Made by a program: the position numbers and the translations under genes
Notes under the pieces: model-generated
Told to the model about the DNA's origin: nothing
The model's database searches: none
What the model saw: only the letters and a program-made list of their open reading frames with translations
Assembly (NCBI GenBank): GCA_023489405.1
Contig: JAMDCW010000095.1
Coordinates: 1-6,634, forward strand
Source: Chloroflexota bacterium
GTDB lineage: Bacteria > Chloroflexota > UBA4733
DNA: 6,634 nt
Reading direction: 5' to 3'
Part shown: positions 1 through 5,630 of the stretch, piece by piece
Position numbering within the stretch: position 1 is the stretch's first letter
How the letters are laid out: each line of letters starts with the position of its first letter

Positions 1-116
1 CAACCGCGGGCTGCGGTACTGCAACAAGCTATGGCAGATGGAAACGCTCTTGTGACAGTCGTTGATACGCCAGATCAGGCTGATCTGGCGAGTGTCAACA
101 TCCTCTATACTGATGT
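1..116. repeat. Inverted repeat, left copy (fragment of argF)
   Basis: These 116 bases are the exact reverse complement of 722-837, which lies inside argF. I compared the two copies base by base and found no mismatch. The repeat reaches the first base of the window, so its true length is unknown. At 116/117 the sequence switches abruptly from argF to argH read on the minus strand. Read rightward, this copy encodes part of ornithine carbamoyltransferase without a start or an end. It is either a fold-back join made during assembly or library preparation, or a recent inverted duplication. Confidence 0.95.
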
Positions 117-462
117 CGAGCGCCACCTGGTCGTTGCGACTACGCCCGGTATGGAGTTTCCCAGCAATAGGGCCGATACGCTCTGTGAGCGCCGCTTCGA
201 TGTTGAAGTGGATATCCTCCCGGTCCAGACGGAACTGGAATGTGCCAGCACGGATTTCTTCTCGAATTGCTTCGAGACCCCGGACTATGAGCTGTATTTC
301 TGGCTCGGGAACAATCCCCTGCCTGCCAAGCATCCGCGCGTGGGCAATACTGCCTGCGATATCTTCTTCGGCGAGACGCTGGTCGAACGAGATTGAAGCG
401 TTGAATTCGGCCACCAGCACATCAAGCGGTTTCGCAAAACGTTCACTCCACTGTTGGGCCAT
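115..462 (-). pseudogene. argH: Argininosuccinate lyase, N-terminal fragment
   Basis: ArgH splits argininosuccinate into arginine and fumarate, the last step of arginine synthesis, in the cytoplasm. From the ATG at 460-462 the first 116 residues read cleanly: an opening MAQQWSERFAKPLD, then FNASISFDQRL, EEDIAGSIAHARML, and near residue 105 the signature GKLHTGRSRNDQVALD, which contains active-site residues of the fumarase/aspartase superfamily. ArgH proteins are usually about 460 residues, so three quarters is missing. Beyond codon 116 the frame stays open to the window edge, but it reads antisense argF sequence and is not ArgH. The start is 9 bases past the argF stop, and an AAGGAG Shine-Dalgarno overlaps that stop (475-480, 12 bases upstream), so the two genes form an operon. 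The truncation coincides with the inverted-repeat joint and may be artificial. Confidence 0.88.
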
Positions 463-471
463 CGATGCCAG

Positions 472-1392
472 TTACTCCTTGGCTAAGACCATTTGAAGCA
501 GGGCCTTCTGTATATGCAGACGATTCTCCGCTTGATCGAAAACCCGCGAATGTGGACCTTCGAGAACATCAGAGGTAATTTCCTGCCCACGTTTAGCAGG
601 CAGACAATGGAGAACGATACAATCCGACCGGCACCGGCAGAGCAGCGCATGGTTGATCTGGTAATCACGCAGGTCTTCCTTGCGTCGATGCTGTTCTTCT
701 TCTTGCCCCATGCTGACCCACACATCAGTATAGAGGATGTTGACACTCGCCAGATCAGCCTGATCTGGCGTATCAACGACTGTCACAAGAGCGTTTCCAT
801 CTGCCATAGCTTGTTGCAGTACCGCAGCCCGCGGTTGGTAACCATGTGGCGCTATGAGGGTGAAGCGTACCCCCAGTTTCGGCGCTATAAGTAGTAGAGA
901 AGTGGCCACATTGTTATCCGCATCTCCGACGAATGCCAGATGATTCCCCTCTAGGCTGCCGAACACCTCTTTTATCGTGAGAAGATCGGCGAGAGCCTGA
1001 CAGGGATGTTCGAAGTCTGTCAAAGCATTGATAACCGGTACCGTTGAAGCGGCGGCAAAACGTTCGAGTTCCTTGTGACTGCGTAATCGTGCCACGATCG
1101 CAGCAACATAGCGCGAGAGAACACGAGCGACATCTTCAGGGGTTTCACGCGTTCCCATCCGCACTTCTTCATTGCTGAAATAGACAGGATGAGCGCCAAG
1201 CTCATGGATCGCAATATCGAACGACGCTTTCGTACGCAGCGAGGGATGTTGAAACAGCAGACCAATACTCAATCCTCTCAGTGGTGCCGGTTGCCGGGTA
1301 TGCCGGTCATGTTTGAGAGATCGAGCAAGATCGAAGAGCTGTTCAGTCTCTGTAGTAGTGAGATTGCGAACGCCGAGTATGTGACCTTTCAC
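472..1392 (-). CDS. argF: Ornithine carbamoyltransferase (306 aa)
   Basis: ArgF transfers the carbamoyl group of carbamoyl phosphate to ornithine, giving citrulline, in cytoplasmic arginine synthesis. With the GTG start at 1392 the protein has 306 residues, the usual family length. Visible motifs are the carbamoyl-phosphate loop SLRTK (51-55; the family norm is STRTR), HPCQ (129-132), the GDADNN segment (157-162), the ornithine-binding loop DVWVSMGQ (223-230) and HCLPA (262-266). The SMG loop and HCLPA favour ornithine over acetylornithine or aspartate as substrate. I chose the GTG because CGAGGA sits 6 bases upstream of it. The in-frame ATG at 1410 has no such site, and the ATG at 1452 lies within the predicted promoter. 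argH follows directly. An exact inverted copy of codons 186-224 appears at the left window edge. Confidence 0.95.
   Translation of the reverse strand: MKGHILGVRNLTTTETEQLFDLARSLKHDRHTRQPAPLRGLSIGLLFQHPSLRTKASFDIAIHELGAHPVYFSNEEVRMGTRETPEDVARVLSRYVAAIVARLRSHKELERFAAASTVPVINALTDFEHPCQALADLLTIKEVFGSLEGNHLAFVGDADNNVATSLLLIAPKLGVRFTLIAPHGYQPRAAVLQQAMADGNALVTVVDTPDQADLASVNILYTDVWVSMGQEEEQHRRKEDLRDYQINHALLCRCRSDCIVLHCLPAKRGQEITSDVLEGPHSRVFDQAENRLHIQKALLQMVLAKE
722..837. repeat. Inverted repeat, right copy inside argF
   Basis: This is the in-place copy of the repeat, sitting within an intact argF reading frame, so it is the ancestral one. It pairs exactly with 1-116 across a 605-base spacer. Both copies contain an almost perfect palindrome of 23 bases (748-770 here, 68-90 in the left copy) with 11-base arms around one central base. 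Confidence 0.95.
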
Positions 1393-1424
1393 CGTGTATC
1401 CTCGCTTCATCTCGAGAAAAAGGC

Positions 1425-1452
1425 ATAATACCGTACGCAACTTGAAAAGCAA
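1425..1452 (-). promoter_or_regulatory. Predicted promoter of argF-argH
   Basis: On the minus strand a -35 TTGCTT (1447-1452) and a -10 TATTAT (1425-1430) are 16 bases apart, in the gap between the ruvB stop and argF. Transcription would begin near 1417, giving a leader of about 25 bases before the GTG start. No ARG-box palindrome was recognised. Confidence 0.4.
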
Positions 1453-1463
1453 GGATCGTTATC

Positions 1464-2461
1464 TCAAAAGAGCTTCGATTGTTCTACCTGTTCCGGAGGA
1501 GACAATCCAAGAAAGCGATAGGCGTGTGGCGTCGGTTTCCGGCCACGCGGCGTCAGCTCGATAAAGCCTCTCTGTAACAAGTATGGTTCGTACACGTCTT
1601 CAATCGTTTCCGGCGCTTCACTCATCGCTGCTGCCAGTGTGTCGCGTCCTACTGGGCGACCGTCAAACTTATAGATCAATGTGCGTAGAAGCTCTCGGTC
1701 CACTTCATCAAGACCGGAATGATCTACCCCTAGGAAATCGAGCGCCGTCTGCGCAGTTAGACCGTCGATGGTTCCTGACGCCCGGACCTCGGCATAGTCC
1801 CGAGCTCGCCGCAGTAGCCGGTTCGCGATACGCGGCGTACCTCGGGACCGCCGCGCGATCTCCTCAAGCCCTTCCTCAGTAGCCTTGACATCGAGCACAC
1901 GCGCCGACCGTTGTAGGATCAGACACAGAGCATCAGTGTCATAGTAATCCAACCGCAATGTCGAGCCAAAGCGGGCGCGAAAAGGCGCATTCAATGCACC
2001 GAACCGCGTTGTCGCGCCTATGATGGTAATCCGTGGTAGCGGAACACGGATTGCTCGGGCTCCTGGCCCTTGCCCAACCAGCACGTCGATGGCGAAATCC
2101 TCCATCGCCGGGTAGAGCACTTCTTCAAGGACAGGATGGAGCCGGTGAATTTCATCGATAAAAAGATATCGTGCTCTTTCAGCGAGCTAAGCAAGCCGAC
2201 CATATCTCCTTGACGCTCTACCGCTGGCCCTGATGTCTCACGAATGGAAACGCCCATTTCGCGCGCAAGCACATGCGCTAGGCTCGTTTTACCAAGCCCG
2301 GGAGGCCCATAGAGCAATATGTGATCAAGGGCATCGCCGCGTTGCTTGGCAGCGTGAAGCTGAATTTGTAGCTGTTCCCTGACCGCATCTTGGCCGGGAA
2401 AATCCTCGAAGCTCGCCGGCCGTAAGGTGCGCTCAGCCACGCGGTCTTCTTCGACGGTCAT
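1464..2461 (-). CDS. ruvB: Holliday junction helicase RuvB, frameshifted as assembled
   Basis: RuvB is the AAA+ ring motor that, with RuvA, drives branch migration of Holliday junctions. Frame one (ATG at 2461) has the N-terminal LRPxxFxDFxGQ block and Walker A GPPGLGKT (52-59), and runs to about residue 100. The rest is in another frame: Walker B IDEIH, LYPAMEDF, sensor 1 GATTR, the RGTPRIANRLLRR sensor-2 region, and the C-terminal winged helix with RGFIELTPRGR. The frames join if the A-run at 2160-2164 (five bases) had six. The restored protein would have 332 residues, normal for RuvB, with FFIDEIH at the join. Every downstream motif is intact, so a sequencing or assembly indel is likelier than real decay. 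No good Shine-Dalgarno precedes the ATG. RuvA and RuvC are not in the window. Confidence 0.93.
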
Positions 2462-2466
2462 AGGAC

Positions 2467-2499
2467 TTATGAGCCGGTGATTGGCGGCCGCAATAGCAC
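2467..2499 (-). CDS. Possible 10-residue leader peptide before ruvB
   Basis: A strong purine-rich site, AGGAAGGA (2505-2512), is followed after 5 bases by GTG, then ten codons (MLLRPPITGS) and TAA. The stop lies 5 bases before the ruvB ATG, which has no clear ribosome site of its own. Translation of this mini-ORF could therefore pass ribosomes on to ruvB. A chance arrangement, or a wrongly read base hiding a longer RuvB N-terminus, is also possible. Confidence 0.25.
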   Translation of the reverse strand: MLLRPPITGS

Positions 2500-2523
2500 C
2501 TCGATCCTTCCTCTATCAATGCT

Positions 2524-2553
2524 AGTGTAGAACATCTGATCGACTATGGACAA
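2524..2553 (-). promoter_or_regulatory. Predicted ruvB promoter
   Basis: On the minus strand TTGTCC (2548-2553) and TACACT (2524-2529) are 18 bases apart, each matching four of six consensus bases. Transcription would start near 2516, just ahead of the AGGAAGGA ribosome site. No SOS box was recognised. Confidence 0.33.
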
Positions 2554-2592
2554 TTCTCCGTGAGATGCGGGAAAGTCCGGATGTGGAGGAGA

Positions 2593-2694
2593 ATGACGCC
2601 AACGCTACGAGGTATTGTACTGCCCGCAGCCCACGGAGGATCAGTGTCGCGTGAGCTACGAGGTACTGTTGCAAGAGTGAGGAAAGGAAGCTGA
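2593..2694 (+). CDS. Possible 33-residue upstream ORF coupled to purP
   Basis: An ATG at 2593 behind GGAGG (2585-2589; the 3-base spacing is tight) opens a frame of 33 codons ending in TGA at 2692-2694, one base before the purP GTG. The product would be small and basic (MTPTLRGIVLPAAHGG, ending ARVRKGS). Codons 5-8 and 22-25 repeat each other, LRGIV against LRGTV, from an in-frame 15-base repeat with one difference (2604-2618 and 2655-2669, 51 bases apart). The frame is also open upstream, to 2497. No known family was recognised. It may be a regulatory upstream ORF, or only the purP leader. Confidence 0.33.
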   Translation: MTPTLRGIVLPAAHGGSVSRELRGTVARVRKGS

Positions 2695-2695
2695 T

Positions 2696-3784
2696 GTGGA
2701 CGTCAGTCGACTATTGGAAGGCTATCACCCCGAGCGCTTGACGATCGGCTGCCTGGGTAGTCACACGGCTTTGGAAATAGCATATGGCGCTCATCAGGAA
2801 GGCGTACGTACGCTCGTGGTATGTCAGCTAGGTCGAGAACGAGCCTATACAGGGCAGTATCGCCACCTCTTCGACGAAGTCATCATCCTCCAGCGCTTTG
2901 CCGACATCACCTCATCGGAAATAGTCGAACGCCTCCGTTCAACAAATACGATATTTGTTCCCAATCGCTCTTTTGCTGTGTACGTGGGGTACGAAGCCAT
3001 TGAGAACAACTTTCCTGTCCCACTCTTTGGAGGGAGGCCCCTCTTACGCGCTGAAGAGCGAACAGCCTCTCCAAATCAATACGACCTCCTCGATCTCGCC
3101 GGTATCCGCCGTCCGAAGCACTTTGTACATCCTAGCGAGATTGACCGTCTCGTGATGGTAAAGCTCCCCCAAGCGAAGCGTAACGTGGAACGCGGTTTTT
3201 TTACCGCGACCAGCGCCGAGGAGTTTCAAACCATCAGTGATCGCCTGCTCGCTGCTGGTGAAATTAGAAGCGAAGATCTTGCCTCCGCTACTATCGAGGA
3301 GTTCGTCGTGGGAGCCCAGTTCAACTTAGACTATTTCTGGTCTCCTCTCGAAGGGCGGACCGAATTTCTCGGCGCTGATCAGCGTATTGAAACGAATATC
3401 GAGGGCATTCTTCATATGACGGCCGCCGAACAAGCCGCCGCTCCCCTGAGGCCAACACTGATTCCAGTCGGACACCGTGGAATTTCTGTTCGAGAGTCGC
3501 TGCTCGAGCACGTACTCGATATGGGTGAACGGATGGTGGTAGCTTGCACCAAAGCCTTTCCACCTGGCGTGATTGGACCGTTTGCCCTTCAAGGTGTTTT
3601 TGACGATCAGGGTAGGTTCATATGTTTCGACGTCAGCCTGCGTATTCCGGGAGCGCCAATCTTAATGACAACGTCTCCCTATACACGCTATCTCTATGGC
3701 GCGGAGCTAAGCACCGGCGGACGCATCGCTCGCGAACTCGTACGAGCAGCAGCCAGCAGTCGTCTGGCACTCGTGGTATCGTAG
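2696..3784 (+). CDS. purP: PurP family ligase (FAICAR synthetase-like), 362 aa
   Basis: PurP is an ATP-grasp enzyme that, in archaea, joins formate to AICAR to make FAICAR, replacing the folate-dependent transformylase half of bacterial PurH. Family landmarks are in order: GSHTALEIAYGA (21-32), VPNRSFAVYVG (88-98), FGGRPLLRAEE (111-121), KLP then RGFF (156-169), IEEFVVGAQFNLDYF (200-214), LGADQRIETNIEGI (225-238), VRESLLEHV (265-273), PPGVIGPFALQG (289-300) and GGRIAREL (341-348). Length matches archaeal PurP. Some key spots differ from my memory of Methanocaldococcus PurP: PHGSF is here PNRSF, and the late GGTN loop is replaced by PGAPI (318-322). Activity on AICAR is therefore not assured. 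The GTG start has AAAGGAAG 5 bases upstream. No other purine gene is adjacent. Confidence 0.82.
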   Translation: MDVSRLLEGYHPERLTIGCLGSHTALEIAYGAHQEGVRTLVVCQLGRERAYTGQYRHLFDEVIILQRFADITSSEIVERLRSTNTIFVPNRSFAVYVGYEAIENNFPVPLFGGRPLLRAEERTASPNQYDLLDLAGIRRPKHFVHPSEIDRLVMVKLPQAKRNVERGFFTATSAEEFQTISDRLLAAGEIRSEDLASATIEEFVVGAQFNLDYFWSPLEGRTEFLGADQRIETNIEGILHMTAAEQAAAPLRPTLIPVGHRGISVRESLLEHVLDMGERMVVACTKAFPPGVIGPFALQGVFDDQGRFICFDVSLRIPGAPILMTTSPYTRYLYGAELSTGGRIARELVRAAASSRLALVVS

Positions 3785-3795
3785 CCGCAGAGTGA

Positions 3796-4074
3796 CTATG
3801 CGTGTGCTGCGCGAGTTCGCCGTGTCTTCTCCAAAGCGCGGCGGAATTGCGTCTGGCGAGCGGCGCGACTGCGCTTTGGCAAAGGATCTCCTGCGTGCCA
3901 CTTCGCATGCGCTTGTCGCTTCTTCCCCGGTGAAGGGCGCGCAGTGGAGCTGCCGTACTGAAAGCGCTTCGGCTTTTTCCACTCTTTCACCACGGTGTTA
4001 GCACTGACACCCACAACTATCTCTCCCTTATGCCTAACGCGTGCAAAGACATTCCTCACAATACCGCTGCGCAT
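3796..4074 (-). CDS. Hypothetical small basic protein (92 aa)
   Basis: This frame fills the otherwise empty 459-bp stretch between the purP and csoR coding regions and ends 12 bases past the purP stop, convergent with it. The protein starts MRSGIVRNVFARVRHKGEIV, continues with VKEWKKPKRFQ (about 32-42), and has a long lysine/arginine-rich tail (for example PGKKRQ and TRRTRAAHA). It has no membrane segment and no cysteine. A minus-strand promoter lies about 60 bases upstream. The strong purine run GGAGGAGGG (4108-4116) is too far from this ATG. A separate 20-codon frame starting at the ATG at 4118 runs through that run and stops just past the start of this ORF, so the true start is uncertain. 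I recognise no family. A nucleic-acid-binding role would be a guess from charge alone. It could be a chance frame. Confidence 0.38.
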   Translation of the reverse strand: MRSGIVRNVFARVRHKGEIVVGVSANTVVKEWKKPKRFQYGSSTARPSPGKKRQAHAKWHAGDPLPKRSRAARQTQFRRALEKTRRTRAAHA

Positions 4075-4131
4075 CTGCCCAATACTAAGAAGTATGGACT
4101 CGAATATCCCTCCTCCATTAGAGCATGCTCG

Positions 4132-4161
4132 ACTATAGCGCCTGACAACGCCAAGGGTCAA
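4132..4161 (-). promoter_or_regulatory. Predicted leftward promoter, divergent from csoR
   Basis: On the minus strand TTGACC (4156-4161) and TATAGT (4132-4137) each match five of six consensus bases and are 18 bases apart. Transcription would start near 4125 and run toward the small basic ORF ending at 3796. The -35 lies 18 bases from the rightward csoR -35. Confidence 0.5.
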
Positions 4162-4179
4162 GTAAAGACATCGAACACA

Positions 4180-4208
4180 TTGACAAAATGAGCGTCTCCG
4201 CGTACACT
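4180..4208 (+). promoter_or_regulatory. csoR-trx promoter
   Basis: A perfect -35 TTGACA (4180-4185), a 17-base spacer and a -10 TACACT (4203-4208) place the transcription start near 4215. That is within the CsoR-type operator (4214-4228), so bound repressor would block initiation. Confidence 0.68.
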
Positions 4209-4213
4209 GATGA

Positions 4214-4228
4214 TACCCTATGGGGGTA
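4214..4228. promoter_or_regulatory. CsoR operator (TACCC-n5-GGGTA)
   Basis: The sequence TACCCTATGGGGGTA has exact 5-base inverted arms around a 5-base centre and a G tract, which is the known form of operators for copper-sensing CsoR proteins. It covers the predicted start of transcription of csoR itself, indicating autorepression of csoR and trx that is lifted by metal. Confidence 0.7.
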
Positions 4229-4243
4229 GGTGGTAAGAGGTTG

Positions 4244-4507
4244 ATGGAAACAGATATTCCATTGCGCTTGCGCAAGATTGAAGGTCAAATTCGAGGGGTG
4301 CAACGGATGATCGAGGAAGGGCGTAACTGCCCTGACCTTCTCACCCAGCTTATGGCGGTGCGCGCTGCAATAGATAGCGTCAGTATCTGCTTGCTTACTG
4401 ATCACATGCATCGTTGCCTTGCTGGGGGTCAGCTCTCTGATGAAACCCGCGAAGCCCTCAATGAAGCGTTGCGAATGTTTCTTCGACTTAAACAACCGAT
4501 TGACTGA
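4244..4507 (+). CDS. csoR: CsoR family metal-sensing repressor (87 aa)
   Basis: This all-helical DUF156 repressor binds G/C-tract operators and leaves them when it binds Cu(I) or a related ligand. The family core RLRKIEGQIRGVQRMIEE is at residues 8-25. The copper set Cys29, His54 and Cys58 (from NCPDLL and DHMHRC) is complete, favouring Cu(I) over the His-less sulfide-sensing CstR type. Cys49 is additional. I start at the ATG at 4244, preceded by AAGAGG (3-base gap). The in-frame ATG at 4220 would give 95 residues but lies inside the operator, about 5 bases after the predicted transcription start, with no ribosome site. Thioredoxin follows after 36 bases on the same strand. No copper ATPase or chaperone gene is in the window. 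Confidence 0.9.
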   Translation: METDIPLRLRKIEGQIRGVQRMIEEGRNCPDLLTQLMAVRAAIDSVSICLLTDHMHRCLAGGQLSDETREALNEALRMFLRLKQPID

Positions 4508-4543
4508 GAATCAAGCTAGAAACGAGAAGAGGAGGCCACGGCT

Positions 4544-4864
4544 GTGGTAAATGTGGTTACGGATAAAGAGTTCGAGGAGCAGGTCTTAAAGGCGGAAAAA
4601 CCTGTACTCATCGATTTTTGGGCGGAATGGTGCAGTCCGTGCAGAATGGTTGCACCAATTGTTGAAGAGATTGCCAGAGAATACCAGGACAAGATCGACG
4701 TCTATAAGCTCGATGTCGATGCAAACATCGATACGGCGTTTCGCTATCAGGTACAGAGCATCCCGACGCTCATTTTATTCAAGAACGGTAAACCGGCCGA
4801 GCGGATCATTGGCTTTCGCCCGAAAGATCGCCTCGTAGCGCAGTTGGAGCCGCACCTCAGCTAA
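4544..4864 (+). CDS. trxA: Thioredoxin, WCSPC active site (106 aa)
   Basis: A cytoplasmic disulfide reductase of ordinary thioredoxin length. It shows VLIDFWAEWCSPCRMVAP, with the buried Asp at 24 and the redox cysteines at 30 and 33, the KLDVDAN segment (55-61), the cis-proline loop SIPT (72-75) and the FKNG turn (79-82). The active-site glycine of the usual WCGPC is a serine here, which may shift the redox potential. There is no signal peptide. The GTG start has a strong GGAGG Shine-Dalgarno 8 bases upstream. It lies 36 bases after csoR with no promoter seen between, so it is probably co-transcribed and under CsoR control. The gene symbol reflects family resemblance; genomes often hold several thioredoxins. 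Confidence 0.92.
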   Translation: MVNVVTDKEFEEQVLKAEKPVLIDFWAEWCSPCRMVAPIVEEIAREYQDKIDVYKLDVDANIDTAFRYQVQSIPTLILFKNGKPAERIIGFRPKDRLVAQLEPHLS

Positions 4865-4878
4865 GGGGGCTCAGTCCT

Positions 4879-4913
4879 GCAGGGGAGAGGATTAGGAGAA
4901 GCTTCTCCCCTGC
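4879..4913 (+). terminator. Hairpin terminator after trx
   Basis: A perfect 10-base stem, GCAGGGGAGA with TCTCCCCTGC, encloses a 15-base loop 14 bases past the trx stop. The loop and 3' arm also contain the perfect palindrome GGAGAAGCTTCTCC (4895-4908), an alternative fold that excludes the longer stem. The following bases are pyrimidine-rich but lack a true T run, so the site is a good transcript end but not a textbook intrinsic terminator. Confidence 0.55.
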
Positions 4914-4981
4914 TTGCTCCGTCCCACGTCTTTTCCCCACTGATTACCTCAACGACAGTGATCCTATTGTGCGCTGAGAGG

Positions 4982-4990
4982 TGCTAGAAT
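4982..4990 (+). promoter_or_regulatory. Extended -10 promoter of the zinc-ribbon gene
   Basis: TGCTAGAAT is a TGn-extended -10 element whose hexamer matches five of six consensus bases. No good -35 was found at the right distance, as is common with extended -10 promoters. Transcription would begin near 4997, so the upstream GTG at 4981 cannot be the start of the gene and the ATG at 5056 is favoured. Confidence 0.42.
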
Positions 4991-5055
4991 CCACAGTGGG
5001 TGGGCAGAGTAAGAAGCTCGCTCTCCGAAGCTGGACAAATAACGAGGTAGAAGCC

Positions 5056-5589
5056 ATGTTGTCATCGGTAACCTGTCCCCAGTGTGGCCAACGTGTCGCT
5101 GTTCGCGGTGAGCCCGAACAGTTGGAATGTCTGGCCTGCGACCATCTCCTCAGCAAATGGTATCGTTTCAACGCTCTGCTCGATCAGTGGTACGAAACGA
5201 AGAAGTGGCGCAAAGACATTATTCGTCCGGATCCAATGCACGTTCTGGAGATGTTGTGGACGGCCAATGGGATGGGCGAGCGTATTTACCAGGCGACGTC
5301 ACCGAAGAGTACGCCCTATTCCATTTTCGTGTTCACAGTGACCCGGGCAATTGCCCGAGGTATCGATGATGGTTGGGTAGAGATTATCGAACCCTTGTAT
5401 CCCCTTGCTGCCGATCCGGTCTACCGTCTCAAGTTTACTGACCCCGATCGTCTCCCTGATGAAATTGCCAAGCTCTATCCCGAAGTCAATATGGATGAGG
5501 AAATTGTTGCTCCCGCCGATTCGCTAGGTGAAGAGCTTGCCGGCGTTCAGCCACTGGTAACACCCGATAGTGATGGACCTGTTCACTAG
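5056..5589 (+). CDS. Zinc-ribbon protein of unknown function (177 aa)
   Basis: Residues 7-28 form a treble-cysteine zinc ribbon: CPQC at 7-10 and CLAC at 25-28, separated by 14 residues. After it comes a soluble domain rich in aromatic residues (KWYRFNALLDQWYET, about 34-48), with MHVLEMLWTANGMGE (61-75), ending in an acidic, low-complexity tail. No membrane segment or signal peptide is seen. I recognise no named family. Zinc ribbons commonly bind nucleic acid or proteins, but no function can be assigned. The start at 5056 is supported by GAGG 8 bases upstream and an extended -10 promoter. An in-frame GTG at 4981 would add 25 residues but lies inside that promoter. The gene appears to be transcribed alone, and a leftward RNA terminator lies just downstream. 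Confidence 0.82.
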   Translation: MLSSVTCPQCGQRVAVRGEPEQLECLACDHLLSKWYRFNALLDQWYETKKWRKDIIRPDPMHVLEMLWTANGMGERIYQATSPKSTPYSIFVFTVTRAIARGIDDGWVEIIEPLYPLAADPVYRLKFTDPDRLPDEIAKLYPEVNMDEEIVAPADSLGEELAGVQPLVTPDSDGPVH

Positions 5590-5630
5590 AAATGCCCACG
5601 CCGAACGCGCCAACCCGCCTCGGAGCGCCC

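Noticed and set aside
31..396. A 121-codon rightward frame at the left edge.
   Set aside because: It is a chimera of the inverted argF fragment and the antisense strand of argH.
493..894. A 133-codon rightward frame.
   Set aside because: It lies antisense to argF, which has all family motifs and normal length.
2569..2580. GGGAAAGTCCGG resembles the conserved 5' core of RNase P RNA.
   Set aside because: The rest of the RNase P core was not found downstream, and a gene start lies only about 120 bases away. The short match is probably chance.
3831..3879. A 9-base inverted repeat, CCAAAGCGC with GCGCTTTGG.
   Set aside because: It has a 31-base loop and no T run, and it lies within the possible minus-strand coding region. 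It could be a purP 3' stem but is not supported as a terminator.
3961..3978. AAAGC-gcttcg-GCTTT followed by T's, resembling a weak rightward terminator for purP.
   Set aside because: The stem has five mostly A-T pairs and lies 180 bases past purP, inside the possible minus-strand ORF.
3994..4011. Dyad GGTGTTAGCACTGACACC, a possible operator.
   Set aside because: It has one mismatch and lies inside the possible minus-strand ORF, far from any predicted promoter.
4220..4222. Upstream ATG as the csoR start.
   Set aside because: It sits inside the operator, about five bases from the predicted transcription start, with no ribosome site. It is kept only as an alternative.
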